From the NCBI GenBank assembly GCA_027665725.1, contig JAQDDS010000001.1, positions 310,001 through 374,000 of the forward strand: a stretch of 64,000 nt of DNA. Reading direction: 5' to 3'. Source of the stretch: Streptococcaceae bacterium AF77-01CM03A. GTDB lineage: Bacteria; Bacillota; Bacilli; Lactobacillales; Streptococcaceae. Below, piece by piece: positions 1-11,823 of the stretch. How positions within the stretch are numbered: position 1 is the first letter of the stretch; every line of letters begins with the position of its first letter. A model generated the notes under the pieces. That model was not told where the DNA came from and did no database searches. It saw only the letters and a list, made by a program, of their open reading frames with translations. A program made the position numbers and the translations under genes.

Positions 1-507
1 CCAAAATCAGTTGTAACTGTTGGTGAAGAAGTTGAAGTGAAAATCCTTGATCTTAACGAAGAAGAAGGACGTGTATCACTTTCACTTAAAGCAACAACAC
101 CTGGACCATGGGATGGCGTTGAGCAAAAATTGGCTAAAGGTGACGTTGTAGAAGGAACAGTTAAACGTTTGACTGACTTTGGTGCGTTTGTTGAAGTATT
201 ACCAGGTATCGATGGACTTGTTCACGTATCACAAATTTCACACAAACGTATTGAAAATCCAAAAGAAGCTCTTACAGTTGGTCAAGAAGTTACTGTTAAA
301 GTTCTTGATGTTAATGCTGATGCAGAACGCGTTTCACTTTCTATCAAAGCTCTTGAAGAACGTCCAGCTCAAGAAGAAGGACAAAACGAAGAAAAACGTG
401 CTCCACGTCCACGTCGTCCAAAACGTCAAGAAAAACGTGACTTTGAACTTCCAGAAACTCAAACTGGATTCTCAATGGCTGACTTGTTCGGAGACATCGA
501 ACTTTAA
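1..507 (+). CDS. rpsA: 30S ribosomal protein S1, C-terminal part (5' end outside window)
   Basis: The reading frame is open from base 1 to a TAA at 505-507, so the gene begins upstream of the window. About 168 residues are visible: the end of one S1 (OB-fold) RNA-binding domain, a complete S1 domain (about residues 38-110 of the visible part, with the typical pattern GTVKRLTDFGAFVEV and GLVHVSQIS), and a charged tail rich in Glu, Arg and Lys. The protein helps mRNA bind the 30S subunit. Gram-positive S1 proteins are shorter than that of E. coli, so the full length here cannot be judged. A strong terminator follows, so this is the last gene of its transcript. Confidence 0.93.
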   Translation, partial: PKSVVTVGEEVEVKILDLNEEEGRVSLSLKATTPGPWDGVEQKLAKGDVVEGTVKRLTDFGAFVEVLPGIDGLVHVSQISHKRIENPKEALTVGQEVTVKVLDVNADAERVSLSIKALEERPAQEEGQNEEKRAPRPRRPKRQEKRDFELPETQTGFSMADLFGDIEL

Positions 508-526
508 TCAATCAGATTTAATTACA

Positions 527-562
527 AATCCTTTGTTGTTAAAACAAGGGATTTTTCTTTTT
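527..562 (+). terminator. Rho-independent terminator of rpsA
   Basis: An 11-bp stem (AATCCTTTGTT with AACAAGGGATT, one G-T pair) and a 4-base loop are followed by a T-rich run. Confidence 0.88.
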
Positions 563-577
563 TCAACTAGTATTTTT

Positions 578-586
578 TGATATAAT
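578..586 (+). promoter_or_regulatory. Extended -10 promoter, directly before the msrC-like start
   Basis: TGA-TATAAT is a perfect extended -10 element. Only six bases separate it from the ATG at 593, so transcription should start at or very near the A of the start codon. No ribosome binding site can lie between them. See the finding on leaderless genes. Confidence 0.75.
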
Positions 587-592
587 GGTTTT

Positions 593-1090
593 ATGTTATA
601 TTCCGAAAAAGAATCAATTTATCAAATGGTCAATGCTCAGCTCACTGCACTTTTAGAAGGCGAGACCAATGTGTTGGCTAATCTATCAAATGCCAGTGCT
701 CTCTTAAAAATGAACTTTCCTCGTACTGTCTTTGCAGGTTTCTATTTATATGACGGAAATGAGCTTATTTTAGGGCCTTTTCAAGGTGGAGTTTCATGTG
801 TTAGAATCCCACTTGGAAAAGGAGTTTGTGGAGAGTCTGCGGCTAGCTGTCAAACGGTTATCGTTGGTGATGTGAAGACCTATCCCAACTATATTTCTTG
901 TGATAGTAGTGCTCGTAGTGAGATTGTTCTTCCAATGGTAAAAGATGGACAGCTTCTCGGAGTGTTAGATTTGGATTCATCTTATGTTGATGATTATGAT
1001 GAAATTGATCAACGCTATTTAGAAGAGTTTGTTACCATCTTGTTGGAAAAAACAGAATGGATATTTTCAATGTTTGAGGAGAAAGCATAA
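593..1090 (+). CDS. msrC: GAF-domain free methionine-(R)-sulfoxide reductase
   Basis: This 165-residue single GAF-domain protein belongs to the fRMsr family, which reduces free methionine-(R)-sulfoxide in the cytosol. The three family cysteines are present: Cys69 (GVSCVRI), Cys79 (GVCGE) and Cys103 (ISCDS). The GPFQGG and DLDSS motifs are also there, so an active enzyme is expected. The start at 593 has no Shine-Dalgarno sequence and lies six bases after a perfect extended -10, suggesting a leaderless message. The next in-frame ATG (626) has no ribosome site either. The stop overlaps the dnaX start by one base (TAATG), so the two genes should be co-transcribed and coupled. Confidence 0.85.
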   Translation: MLYSEKESIYQMVNAQLTALLEGETNVLANLSNASALLKMNFPRTVFAGFYLYDGNELILGPFQGGVSCVRIPLGKGVCGESAASCQTVIVGDVKTYPNYISCDSSARSEIVLPMVKDGQLLGVLDLDSSYVDDYDEIDQRYLEEFVTILLEKTEWIFSMFEEKA

Positions 1091-2754
1091 TGTATCAGGC
1101 GCTTTATCGAAAATATAGAAGTCAAAATTTTTCACAGTTAGTAGGCCAAGATGTTATTGCTCGAACACTTAAACAGGCTGTGGAGCAGGATAAGATTAGT
1201 CACGCCTACCTATTTTCAGGGCCTCGTGGAACTGGTAAAACCAGTGTAGCCAAAATATTTGCCAAAGCTATGAACTGCCCTAATCAAGTAGGAGGAGAAC
1301 CTTGTAATAACTGTTATATCTGTCAAGCGGTAACGGAAGGAAGTTTAGAAGACGTTATCGAAATGGATGCTGCTTCTAATAATGGGGTTGATGAAATTCG
1401 TGATATCCGTGATAAATCAACCTATGCTCCAAGTATAGCTCAGTATAAGGTCTATATCATTGACGAGGTTCATATGCTTTCAACAGGTGCCTTTAACGCA
1501 CTTTTGAAAACACTGGAAGAACCTACTCCAAATGTCGTTTTTATTCTGGCAACGACTGAACTTCATAAGATTCCTGCGACCATTTTGTCTCGTGTTCAAC
1601 GCTTCGAGTTCAAATCTATTAAAACTCAGGATATTCGAGATCATATCTTCCAGATTTTGGAAAAGGAAGGGATTGATTACGAAACAGAAGCTATTGAAAT
1701 TATTGCTCGACGAGCTGAAGGCGGGATGCGGGATGCCTTGTCAATTCTAGACCAAGCATTAAGCTTAACACAAGAACCTACTCTTACAACAGCTGTTTCA
1801 GAAGAAATTACGGGTACTATTAGTCTAAGTGCCTTAGATCATTACGTAGCTGCTTTAGCTCAAAAGGATGTAACAGCCGCCTTGGAAAATTTGGACTTAA
1901 TCTTTGAGAATGGGAAGAGCATGACACGTTTTGTAGTCGATTTACTACAATACCTACGTGATATCTTAATTGTTCAAGCAGGTGGAGAAAACACTCACCA
2001 TAGTGATGTATTTGGGAGAAACTTAGAACTTCCGCAGGATGTCTTGTTTGAGATGATTAGTCTTGCTACTAAAAGTCTAGCTGATATTAAGTCTAGCCTA
2101 CAGCCTAAGATTTATGCTGAAATGATGACCATTCGTTTAGCAGAAATTGATACCCAACCAGAACTTTCAGGTGAAGTGGCTGAGGAACTGTCTTCTCTTC
2201 GAGAAGAAGTTGCACGATTAAAACAAGCTCTTGCCAATGTTGGTTCTAATTCCAAACAACCTGTTTCTACACCAAGTCGTCCGACTAACAGTAAGTCAAT
2301 CTATCGTGTAGACCGAAATAAGGTGCAGTCTATTCTTCAAGAAGCAGTAGAAAATCCAGACTTAGCCCGTCAAAACTTAATCCGTCTTCAGAATGCTTGG
2401 GGAGAAGTCATCGAAAGCTTATCAGGACCAGATAAGGCACTCTTGGCTGGTTCTAAACCAGTTGCTGCTAATGAACATCATGCGATTTTGGCTTTTGAAT
2501 CGAATTTCAATGCTGGTCAAACCATGAAACGAGACAATCTTAACACCATGTTTGGTAATATTCTTAGTCGTGCCGCTGGATTTTCTCCAGAGATTCTTGC
2601 AATTTCTATGGAAGAATGGAAGGAAGTTCGAGCTGCATTTTCAAGCAGAGCTAAAGGTTCTCAAGAACAAGTCAATAAGGAAGAACCCGAAGAGTCCATA
2701 CTTCCTCAAGGCTTTGAATTTTTAGCAGATAAAGTGACCATAGCAGAAGACTAA
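1090..2754 (+). CDS. dnaX: DNA polymerase III subunits gamma/tau
   Basis: This 554-residue clamp-loader ATPase opens and loads the beta sliding clamp at the replication fork. Visible features: Walker A GPRGTGKT at 44-51, zinc-finger cysteines 63, 72, 75 and 78, Walker B IIDEVH at 123-128, and the SRVQRF sensor/arginine-finger region at 167-172. A linker rich in Ser, Pro and Asn (about 385-405) precedes the C-terminal tau-like part. The ATG overlaps the preceding stop by one base. The partner delta-prime subunit (holB) is at 15225 in this window. Confidence 0.96.
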   Translation: MYQALYRKYRSQNFSQLVGQDVIARTLKQAVEQDKISHAYLFSGPRGTGKTSVAKIFAKAMNCPNQVGGEPCNNCYICQAVTEGSLEDVIEMDAASNNGVDEIRDIRDKSTYAPSIAQYKVYIIDEVHMLSTGAFNALLKTLEEPTPNVVFILATTELHKIPATILSRVQRFEFKSIKTQDIRDHIFQILEKEGIDYETEAIEIIARRAEGGMRDALSILDQALSLTQEPTLTTAVSEEITGTISLSALDHYVAALAQKDVTAALENLDLIFENGKSMTRFVVDLLQYLRDILIVQAGGENTHHSDVFGRNLELPQDVLFEMISLATKSLADIKSSLQPKIYAEMMTIRLAEIDTQPELSGEVAEELSSLREEVARLKQALANVGSNSKQPVSTPSRPTNSKSIYRVDRNKVQSILQEAVENPDLARQNLIRLQNAWGEVIESLSGPDKALLAGSKPVAANEHHAILAFESNFNAGQTMKRDNLNTMFGNILSRAAGFSPEILAISMEEWKEVRAAFSSRAKGSQEQVNKEEPEESILPQGFEFLADKVTIAED

Positions 2755-2776
2755 TAGGAAGTTGTGGTAAAAGACT

Positions 2777-2971
2777 ATGAACAGACAACAATTTATTATC
2801 ATGGCCTTATTTACTGCTGCTGAGACTTATTTCTTTAATGAATCCATCATGGAGCAACGGTATATCGTGGCCTTGCTTTGGGCTATTTTAATCCTGAGAA
2901 ATTTTCGCGTGAGCTATATCATGGGTAAAATTGTGAGCGCTATAGATGATCATTTTCAAGGGAAGAAGTAG
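2777..2971 (+). CDS. Small membrane protein, DUF3272 type
   Basis: A 64-residue protein with two hydrophobic stretches (about 6-20 and 27-42) and a basic C-terminal tail. It resembles the DUF3272 family that sits downstream of dnaX in streptococci. The function is unknown. It starts 22 bases after dnaX, and a terminator follows, so it closes the msrC-dnaX transcript. The ribosome site (AGGAAG) is rather far from the start. Confidence 0.7.
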   Translation: MNRQQFIIMALFTAAETYFFNESIMEQRYIVALLWAILILRNFRVSYIMGKIVSAIDDHFQGKK

Positions 2972-2992
2972 CTCCTAGCTTCTAGACAAAAT

Positions 2993-3016
2993 AAAAGCCT
3001 TTTAGGCTTTTTTTTG
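2993..3016 (+). terminator. Terminator after the dnaX transcript
   Basis: The AAAAGCC/GGCTTTT stem has a 5-base loop and a T tract. The T tract runs into the next promoter (TGTTATACT). Confidence 0.85.
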
Positions 3017-3023
3017 TTATACT
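3015..3023 (+). promoter_or_regulatory. Extended -10 promoter of the suf operon
   Basis: TGT-TATACT lies immediately after the T tract of the preceding terminator. It would give a leader of about 95 bases before sufC. A TTGACA at 3039-3044 lacks a convincing -10 at the correct distance. Confidence 0.55.
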
Positions 3024-3125
3024 ATTAAGGTATATTTATTGACATTTTACCGTGTTTTTCTAGGGATTTAAAAAGGTTAAGTTTCAGGTAAATACAGTAA
3101 AAAGGATGAAAAGAAAGGAACTATC

Positions 3126-3896
3126 ATGTCAGTATTAGAGATCAAAGATCTTCACGTTGAAATTGAAGGAAAAGAAATTTTAAAAGGGGTCAACCTGACT
3201 CTTAAAACAGGGGAAATTGCGGCTATCATGGGACCAAATGGTACAGGTAAGTCTACTCTTTCAGCTGCAATTATGGGGAATCCAAACTATGAAGTCACTA
3301 AAGGTGAAGTCTTGTTTGACGGTGTAAATATCCTTGAATTGGAAGTGGACGAGCGTGCTCGCATGGGACTCTTCCTTGCCATGCAATACCCATCAGAAAT
3401 TCCTGGGATTACCAATGCTGAGTTTCTTCGTGCAGCTATGAATGCTGGTAAAGAAGATGATGAGAAGATTTCAGTTCGTGAATTTATCACTAAGCTAGAC
3501 GAAAAAATGGAATTGCTCAACATGAAAGAAGAAATGGCAGAGCGTTACCTCAACGAAGGTTTCTCAGGTGGTGAGAAAAAACGTAATGAAATTCTACAAC
3601 TCTTGATGTTGGAACCAACTTTTGCCCTTCTTGATGAGATTGACTCTGGTCTTGATATTGATGCTCTTAAAGTTGTCTCTAAAGGTGTTAATGCTATGCG
3701 TGGTGAAGGCTTTGGTGCAATGATCATTACTCACTACCAACGTCTCTTGAACTATATCACGCCAGACGTGGTACACGTGATGATGGAAGGTCGTGTTGTA
3801 CTTTCTGGTGGTCCTGAATTGGCAGCACGTTTGGAACGTGAAGGATACGCAAAACTAGCTGAAGAACTTGGCTATGACTACAAGGAAGAATTGTAA
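3126..3896 (+). CDS. sufC: Fe-S cluster assembly ATPase SufC
   Basis: A 256-residue ABC-type ATPase of the SUF system. It drives the SufB-SufD scaffold that builds Fe-S clusters in the cytosol. Walker A GPNGTGKST is at 36-44, the signature FSGGEKKR at 147-154 and Walker B LLDEIDSGLD at 169-178. It has no membrane domain, as expected for SufC. AAAGGA lies just before the ATG. First gene of a tight operon sufC-sufD-sufS-sufU-sufB, the usual Firmicute SUF order. Confidence 0.96.
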   Translation: MSVLEIKDLHVEIEGKEILKGVNLTLKTGEIAAIMGPNGTGKSTLSAAIMGNPNYEVTKGEVLFDGVNILELEVDERARMGLFLAMQYPSEIPGITNAEFLRAAMNAGKEDDEKISVREFITKLDEKMELLNMKEEMAERYLNEGFSGGEKKRNEILQLLMLEPTFALLDEIDSGLDIDALKVVSKGVNAMRGEGFGAMIITHYQRLLNYITPDVVHVMMEGRVVLSGGPELAARLEREGYAKLAEELGYDYKEEL

Positions 3897-3923
3897 TTCC
3901 CTCGTATCTTTTAGGAGAAGTAA

Positions 3924-6850
<2,927 letters not shown>

Positions 6851-6907
6851 GACAAGCTTTCTTTGTCTTATAAATCATTAGAAATAAAGAATGAAAGAAA
6901 GGATATT

Positions 6908-8320
6908 ATGGCTGAAGAAAGAGTAGAACCAAAACCAATTGATCTTGGTGAATATAAATTTGGTTTCCATGACGATGTAGAGCCTGTCCTATCGACAGGA
7001 AAAGGATTGAATGAAGATGTCATTCGTGAACTATCAGCAGCTAAGGGAGAACCTGAGTGGATGTTGGAATTCCGTTTGAAATCTTATGAAACCTTCAAAA
7101 AAATGCCCATGCAAACTTGGGGAGCAGACTTGTCAGAGATTGACTTTGATGACTTGATCTACTACCAAAAACCATCTGATAAACCAGCTCGTTCCTGGGA
7201 TGACGTTCCTGAAAAAATCAAAGAAACCTTTGAACGAATCGGGATTCCTGAAGCTGAGCGTGCCTATCTAGCTGGAGCTTCTGCCCAGTATGAGTCAGAA
7301 GTGGTTTACCATAACATGAAGGAAGAATTTGAGAAGTTAGGAATTATCTTTACAGATACAGATTCTGCCCTCAAGGAATATCCAGACTTGTTTAAGCAAT
7401 ACTTTGCTAAGTTGGTACCGCCGACAGATAACAAGTTGGCAGCCCTCAACTCAGCAGTATGGTCAGGTGGAACCTTTATCTACGTACCAAAAGGTGTCAA
7501 GGTAGATATTCCACTTCAAACCTATTTCCGTATCAACAATGAAAATACTGGACAGTTTGAACGTACCTTAATCATCGTTGATGAGGGAGCAAGTGTCCAC
7601 TACGTAGAAGGATGTACAGCGCCAACTTATTCAAGCAACAGCTTGCACGCTGCCATTGTAGAAATCTTTGCTTTGGACGGGGCTTATATGCGTTATACGA
7701 CTATTCAAAACTGGTCTGACAACGTTTATAACTTGGTAACCAAACGTGCTAAAGCTTTGAAAGATGCGACTGTTGAGTGGATTGATGGAAACTTGGGTGC
7801 CAAAACAACTATGAAATATCCATCTGTTTACCTTGATGGAGAAGGTGCGCGTGGAACTATGCTTTCGATTGCCTTTGCCAATGCAGGGCAACACCAAGAT
7901 ACTGGTGCTAAGATGATTCACAATGCACCACATACAAGCTCGTCAATCGTGTCTAAATCCATCGCCAAAGGCGGAGGGAAGGTTGACTACCGTGGACAAG
8001 TAACCTTTAACAAGAACTCTAAGAAATCTGTTTCTCACATTGAGTGTGATACCATTATCATGGATGACTTATCAGCATCAGATACCATTCCGTTTAATGA
8101 AATTCATAACTCACAAGTTGCTTTGGAGCACGAAGCCAAAGTTTCTAAGATTTCAGAAGAACAACTCTATTACCTTATGAGTCGTGGCTTGTCAGAGACA
8201 GAAGCAACTGAAATGATTGTCATGGGATTTGTAGAACCCTTCACCAAAGAACTTCCGATGGAATACGCTGTTGAGCTTAACCGCTTGATTAGCTATGAAA
8301 TGGAAGGGTCAGTCGGGTAA
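6908..8320 (+). CDS. sufB: Fe-S cluster assembly scaffold protein SufB
   Basis: A 470-residue core scaffold subunit on which the new Fe-S cluster is formed, partner of SufC and SufD. The C-terminal beta-helix has the [12 protein letters not shown] and [20 protein letters not shown] motifs. GAAAGGA precedes the ATG at 6908. The frame extends upstream to 6863 but has no ribosome site there. It follows sufU by 57 bases and is followed after 19 bases by an unrecognised gene with a strong ribosome site. Confidence 0.95.
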   Translation: MAEERVEPKPIDLGEYKFGFHDDVEPVLSTGKGLNEDVIRELSAAKGEPEWMLEFRLKSYETFKKMPMQTWGADLSEIDFDDLIYYQKPSDKPARSWDDVPEKIKETFERIGIPEAERAYLAGASAQYESEVVYHNMKEEFEKLGIIFTDTDSALKEYPDLFKQYFAKLVPPTDNKLAALNSAVWSGGTFIYVPKGVKVDIPLQTYFRINNENTGQFERTLIIVDEGASVHYVEGCTAPTYSSNSLHAAIVEIFALDGAYMRYTTIQNWSDNVYNLVTKRAKALKDATVEWIDGNLGAKTTMKYPSVYLDGEGARGTMLSIAFANAGQHQDTGAKMIHNAPHTSSSIVSKSIAKGGGKVDYRGQVTFNKNSKKSVSHIECDTIIMDDLSASDTIPFNEIHNSQVALEHEAKVSKISEEQLYYLMSRGLSETEATEMIVMGFVEPFTKELPMEYAVELNRLISYEMEGSVG

Positions 8321-8339
8321 AACCCAAAAGGAGAAGTAA

Positions 8340-8909
8340 ATGGGATTCTTAAAGCGATTGTTTGGAACGATTGAAAAAGTGAATAAGGGAGAAGCACCGA
8401 TTGAAGAGTTGGATCAGGCATTTGTTTTTGATCTTGAAGCAGAAGCTGATGATTATTGGAGACAAATGGAAGAAAATCTCCTTATAAACGCTGTCAAGGC
8501 TGTTGGTGGTCCAGAGGCAGTAGAACGTGCTTTTGTTCTTACCAATTTTAAGAAAAATCAAGAAACCTTTGAGCTCTTTTATCAGGTAGATGGTCAATTA
8601 CTTTCATGGAGAGAGATGGACGCAAGTGTTGTCGATAAAATCAGCAATCAACTTCTTCCACAAGCATCAGAAGTTGCCCAAGCAGTAAATGAGAATTATG
8701 AAGAGGCAAATGTACCGGTAATCGACTACGCTATGCTTCAGTTTGAAACTGCAACCATGGCTTGGTTTGGTCGAAAGATTACAACAGCTTCTCCTGAAGC
8801 CAAATTGACTTTTGAAGAATTAATATCTGGATGGCGTGCTATTTTGGAACAAGAAATTCCAAATCGTCCATTAGATAGTGACCGTCCGTTTCCATACTAT
8901 GAAGTCTAA
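8340..8909 (+). CDS. Unrecognised 189-residue protein at the end of the suf operon
   Basis: I do not recognise this family. The protein is soluble, acidic and free of cysteine, so it is unlikely to bind an Fe-S cluster directly through thiols. The first 14 residues (MGFLKRLFGTIEKV) could form an amphipathic helix. The rest looks alpha-rich and ends in a Pro- and Asp-rich segment. A textbook ribosome site (AAAGGAG) lies 5 bases before the ATG and the gap to sufB is 19 bases, with no promoter or terminator between them. It should be made together with the SUF proteins. A role tied to SUF is inference from position only. Confidence 0.8.
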   Translation: MGFLKRLFGTIEKVNKGEAPIEELDQAFVFDLEAEADDYWRQMEENLLINAVKAVGGPEAVERAFVLTNFKKNQETFELFYQVDGQLLSWREMDASVVDKISNQLLPQASEVAQAVNENYEEANVPVIDYAMLQFETATMAWFGRKITTASPEAKLTFEELISGWRAILEQEIPNRPLDSDRPFPYYEV

Positions 8910-8934
8910 TAACTGTTGAATTTTAATTATAAAT

Positions 8935-8971
8935 AAAAACTGAGCAAATATTAAATTTGTTCAGTTTTTTT
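8935..8971 (+). terminator. Terminator of the suf operon
   Basis: A long stem (AAAAACTGAGCAAAT with ATTTGTTCAGTTTTT, one wobble pair) has a short loop and a T run. Confidence 0.9.
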
Positions 8972-9011
8972 ATGATAGCATCTTATAAATATTCACAAAA
9001 TCCATTATTTG

Positions 9012-9020
9012 TGGTAAAAT
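9012..9020 (+). promoter_or_regulatory. Extended -10 promoter of the permease gene
   Basis: TGG-TAAAAT lies about 30 bases before the ATG at 9050. GTGGAGATC serves as the ribosome site. Confidence 0.65.
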
Positions 9021-9049
9021 ATAACAATTATTATTAGTGGAGATCAAGT

Positions 9050-10447
9050 ATGAATATTTTTAGAACCAAAGATTTCAGTCTAAGTAAAACAGAAATGCAT
9101 CGTCATTTGAAATTATGGGATTTAATTCTTTTAGGAATTGGGGCTATGGTGGGAACTGGTATTTTTACCATTACAGGAACAGCTGCAGCTACATTAGCAG
9201 GTCCAGCCCTTGTTGTATCTATCGTTATCTCAGCTATCTGTGTTTCCTTATCTGCTCTCTTTTTTGCGGAGTTTGCATCTCGTGTTCCAGCAACTGGTGG
9301 TGCTTATAGTTATTTATATGCAATTTTAGGAGAATTTCCTGCTTGGATAGCTGGCTGGTTAACCATTATGGAATTTATGACAGCTGTTTCTGGTGTGGCT
9401 TCAGGTTGGGCTGCTTACTTTAAAGGTTTGCTTAGTCATTATGGAATTTCTCTGCCTCAAGCTCTAAATGGGACATTTAACCCAGCACAAGGTAACTATA
9501 TTGATCTCCTGCCAATTTTAGTCATTCTTCTTGTTACTGGTCTTGTCTTATTAAATTCAAAAACAGCTTTACGCTTTAATTCCATTCTAGTAGTCTTGAA
9601 ATTTTCTGCTCTTGCTTTATTTATCTTAGTTGGAATTTGCTACATTAAACCTGAAAATTGGTCAGACTTTGCTCCATTTGGTTTTGGTCAGATTTATGGT
9701 GGAAGCACTGGGATTATGGCAGGTGCTTCGCTCATGTTCTTTGGATTCTTAGGTTTTGAGTCCATTTCTATGGCAGTTGATGAAATTCAAAATCCTCAGA
9801 AAAATATTCCACGTGGAATTGTTTTATCCTTGATGATTGTAACCATTCTCTATGCTTTGGTTACCCTAGTATTGACTGGTGTTGTTCACTATAGCAAGCT
9901 CAATGTTGATGATGCAGTGGCTTTTGCTCTTAGAAGCATTGGTATTGGTTGGGTGGCTAATTATGTTTCTCTGGTTGCTATTTTTACCTTGATTACAGTA
10001 TGTATTTCAATGACATATGCCTTGTCTCGAATGATTTATAGTTTGGCACGTGATGGGCTCTTGCCTAAGACTTTTAAAGAAGTGACTAAGACAAGTCGTG
10101 TTCCAAAGAATGCGACCATTTTAACAGGTGTTGTTTCAGCGATTGCAGCGGGGATCTTCCCTCTAGCAAGTATCGCAGCCTTTCTCAATATCTGCACCTT
10201 AGCCTATCTTATTCTCCTAGCCTACGGTATTATCAAATTGAGAAAAGACAAGGGCATGCCAAAAGAGGGCGAGTTCAAAACTCCCCTGGTTCCTTTTTTG
10301 CCAATCTTATCTATTCTGATCTGCCTCTCATTCATGCTTCAATATACTCTTGAAACATGGATGGCATTTGGGATTGCCTTATTAATAGGAGTTATTATCT
10401 ACTTTACTTATGGCTATAAACATTCGACTGTAGCTGAAAATGAATAA
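9050..10447 (+). CDS. APC-family amino acid permease
   Basis: A 465-residue integral membrane protein with about 12 hydrophobic segments. The N-terminus has the APC signature GIGAMVGTGIF (about 31-41), followed by PALVVSIVISA and the FAEFASRVPATGGAYSY helix. It resembles the YfnA/CAT cationic-type branch of the family, but the substrate cannot be read from sequence. It is a single-gene transcript with its own promoter and a terminator shared with convergent dacA. Confidence 0.88.
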   Translation: MNIFRTKDFSLSKTEMHRHLKLWDLILLGIGAMVGTGIFTITGTAAATLAGPALVVSIVISAICVSLSALFFAEFASRVPATGGAYSYLYAILGEFPAWIAGWLTIMEFMTAVSGVASGWAAYFKGLLSHYGISLPQALNGTFNPAQGNYIDLLPILVILLVTGLVLLNSKTALRFNSILVVLKFSALALFILVGICYIKPENWSDFAPFGFGQIYGGSTGIMAGASLMFFGFLGFESISMAVDEIQNPQKNIPRGIVLSLMIVTILYALVTLVLTGVVHYSKLNVDDAVAFALRSIGIGWVANYVSLVAIFTLITVCISMTYALSRMIYSLARDGLLPKTFKEVTKTSRVPKNATILTGVVSAIAAGIFPLASIAAFLNICTLAYLILLAYGIIKLRKDKGMPKEGEFKTPLVPFLPILSILICLSFMLQYTLETWMAFGIALLIGVIIYFTYGYKHSTVAENE

Positions 10448-10449
10448 AG

Positions 10450-10478
10450 AAAAAATCGCGATTTCTCGCGATTTTTTT
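10450..10478. terminator. Bidirectional terminator between the permease and dacA
   Basis: AAAAATCGCGA/TCGCGATTTTT with a TTTC loop. A-runs on one side and T-runs on the other allow it to work on both strands. It overlaps the dacA stop codon. Confidence 0.9.
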
Positions 10479-11718
10479 ATAATTTTTCATTTACAAATCG
10501 AACGAAACGATTCCACCATACTTTTAAGAAAAAGGCTTTCTCTACATTTTTATCAGCAACCATTTCAAAGGTAGGTTTGTCAGTGGTGATATAACCTTGA
10601 CCGACTAAGTCTTTGTCATCGTAAGTCAGATGCCCAACGACTGTACCTGCTTCTAGAGGAGCAACATGCTCAGTAGTATCAGGTGTGTATGTAACACTTG
10701 ATGCTGCTCGACTACCAAGACGTTGAACAATTTTTATATCTTCTTTAGCGACTGATGTAACCGTATCTTGCTTTCCGTCATAAACTGGAGATTTGCTATC
10801 TTGGTAGCTTTCCCCCTGCTTAACGATTGTTTGGAGAGCAAAATTAGATGAGATATAGTCTAGAAGAGCTGAAGTTGCTGTAAAACGAGCGTAAGGATTG
10901 GTATCTTGGTTGTCAGCGTTAAGGACAACAGTAATAATACGCATTCCTTTTTCTACAGTCGTGCCGACAAATGATGCCCCTGCTTTATCAGTAGTTCCAG
11001 TTTTTAGGCCGTCAATTCCCCCACGGTAGGCAGGCATACCTTCTAACATTGAGTTTGTAGAATGAATAGTCATTCCTGCAAAAGTGGAAGAAGGTTTCTT
11101 TGTGATTTCTAAAACCTGAGGATATTTGAGGATAAGATTACGAGCGACAACTGCAACATCATAGGCGCTCATCTTATTTTCGTCATCTTTCTTAGAACCA
11201 GGATAGATATTATTCCCAAGAGTTTCATTATTTAGACCAGTTGTATTGACGAGAGTAGCATCTTGAATTCCCCATTCAAGAAGTTTAGCCTTCATCATAT
11301 CGACAAAGTCTTTTTCTGATCCAGCAACCTTTTCTGCCAACGCGATAGCTGCACTATTGGCACTAGATACCAATGTTGCTTCTAGCAACTCTTCAACAGT
11401 GTAGTTACGAGCTTCCATAGGAACGTTACTTGCTTCGGAGTTGGTTGTGAGCTGGTAGGGGTAATCTGAAATTTCCACTGGGGTAGAAAGAGTGATTTTT
11501 CCTTGTTCTAGAGCTTCATATACTAGATAAACAGTAAGTAGTTTACTGATAGAGGCAATTTCAACCGGTTGGGTCGCATCTTTTTCATATAAAATCTTAC
11601 CACTGTTAGCCTCAACAGCGATGGCATGTTTTGCTGCGACATCAAAATCCTGAGCAAAAACAGTAGTAGCAGAACCAAATGAAATAAGTGTTAGGAATGT
11701 TAAAAATAATTTCTTCAT
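10477..11718 (-). CDS. dacA: D-alanyl-D-alanine carboxypeptidase (PBP3)
   Basis: A 413-residue low-molecular-weight penicillin-binding protein that trims the terminal D-Ala from peptidoglycan pentapeptides and limits cross-linking. A signal peptide ends about residue 22 (TTVFA-QDF). The active-site motifs are complete: Ser56-x-x-Lys59 (SISK), Ser119-Ala-Asn121 and Lys239-Thr-Gly241. A C-terminal amphipathic helix (last 20 residues, rich in Phe, Trp, Arg and Lys) anchors it to the outer membrane face. The start has no Shine-Dalgarno, and an extended -10 lies nine bases upstream, so the mRNA leader should be only a few bases long. Confidence 0.94.
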   Translation of the reverse strand: MKKLFLTFLTLISFGSATTVFAQDFDVAAKHAIAVEANSGKILYEKDATQPVEIASISKLLTVYLVYEALEQGKITLSTPVEISDYPYQLTTNSEASNVPMEARNYTVEELLEATLVSSANSAAIALAEKVAGSEKDFVDMMKAKLLEWGIQDATLVNTTGLNNETLGNNIYPGSKKDDENKMSAYDVAVVARNLILKYPQVLEITKKPSSTFAGMTIHSTNSMLEGMPAYRGGIDGLKTGTTDKAGASFVGTTVEKGMRIITVVLNADNQDTNPYARFTATSALLDYISSNFALQTIVKQGESYQDSKSPVYDGKQDTVTSVAKEDIKIVQRLGSRAASSVTYTPDTTEHVAPLEAGTVVGHLTYDDKDLVGQGYITTDKPTFEMVADKNVEKAFFLKVWWNRFVRFVNEKL

Positions 11719-11727
11719 AGTAACTTT

Positions 11728-11736
11728 ATTCTATCA
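11728..11736 (-). promoter_or_regulatory. Extended -10 promoter of dacA (minus strand)
   Basis: Read on the minus strand, TGA-TAGAAT ends nine bases before the dacA ATG. This predicts a leader of about two to five bases. Confidence 0.6.
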
Positions 11737-11793
11737 TAAAGACAAAAAATATTCTTGTTTTTATAATGTAGGTTATCAATCTTTTTCGAAATA

Positions 11794-11802
11794 TGGTAAA
11801 AT
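11794..11802 (+). promoter_or_regulatory. Extended -10 promoter of the first AI-2E family gene
   Basis: TGG-TAAAAT is followed by a strong GAGGAGG ribosome site before the ATG at 11824. Confidence 0.65.
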
Positions 11803-11823
11803 AGGAAAAAGAGGAGGTGGCTT

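Noticed and set aside
3039-3044. TTGACA as the -35 of the suf operon
   Set aside because: No acceptable -10 lies 16-18 bases downstream.
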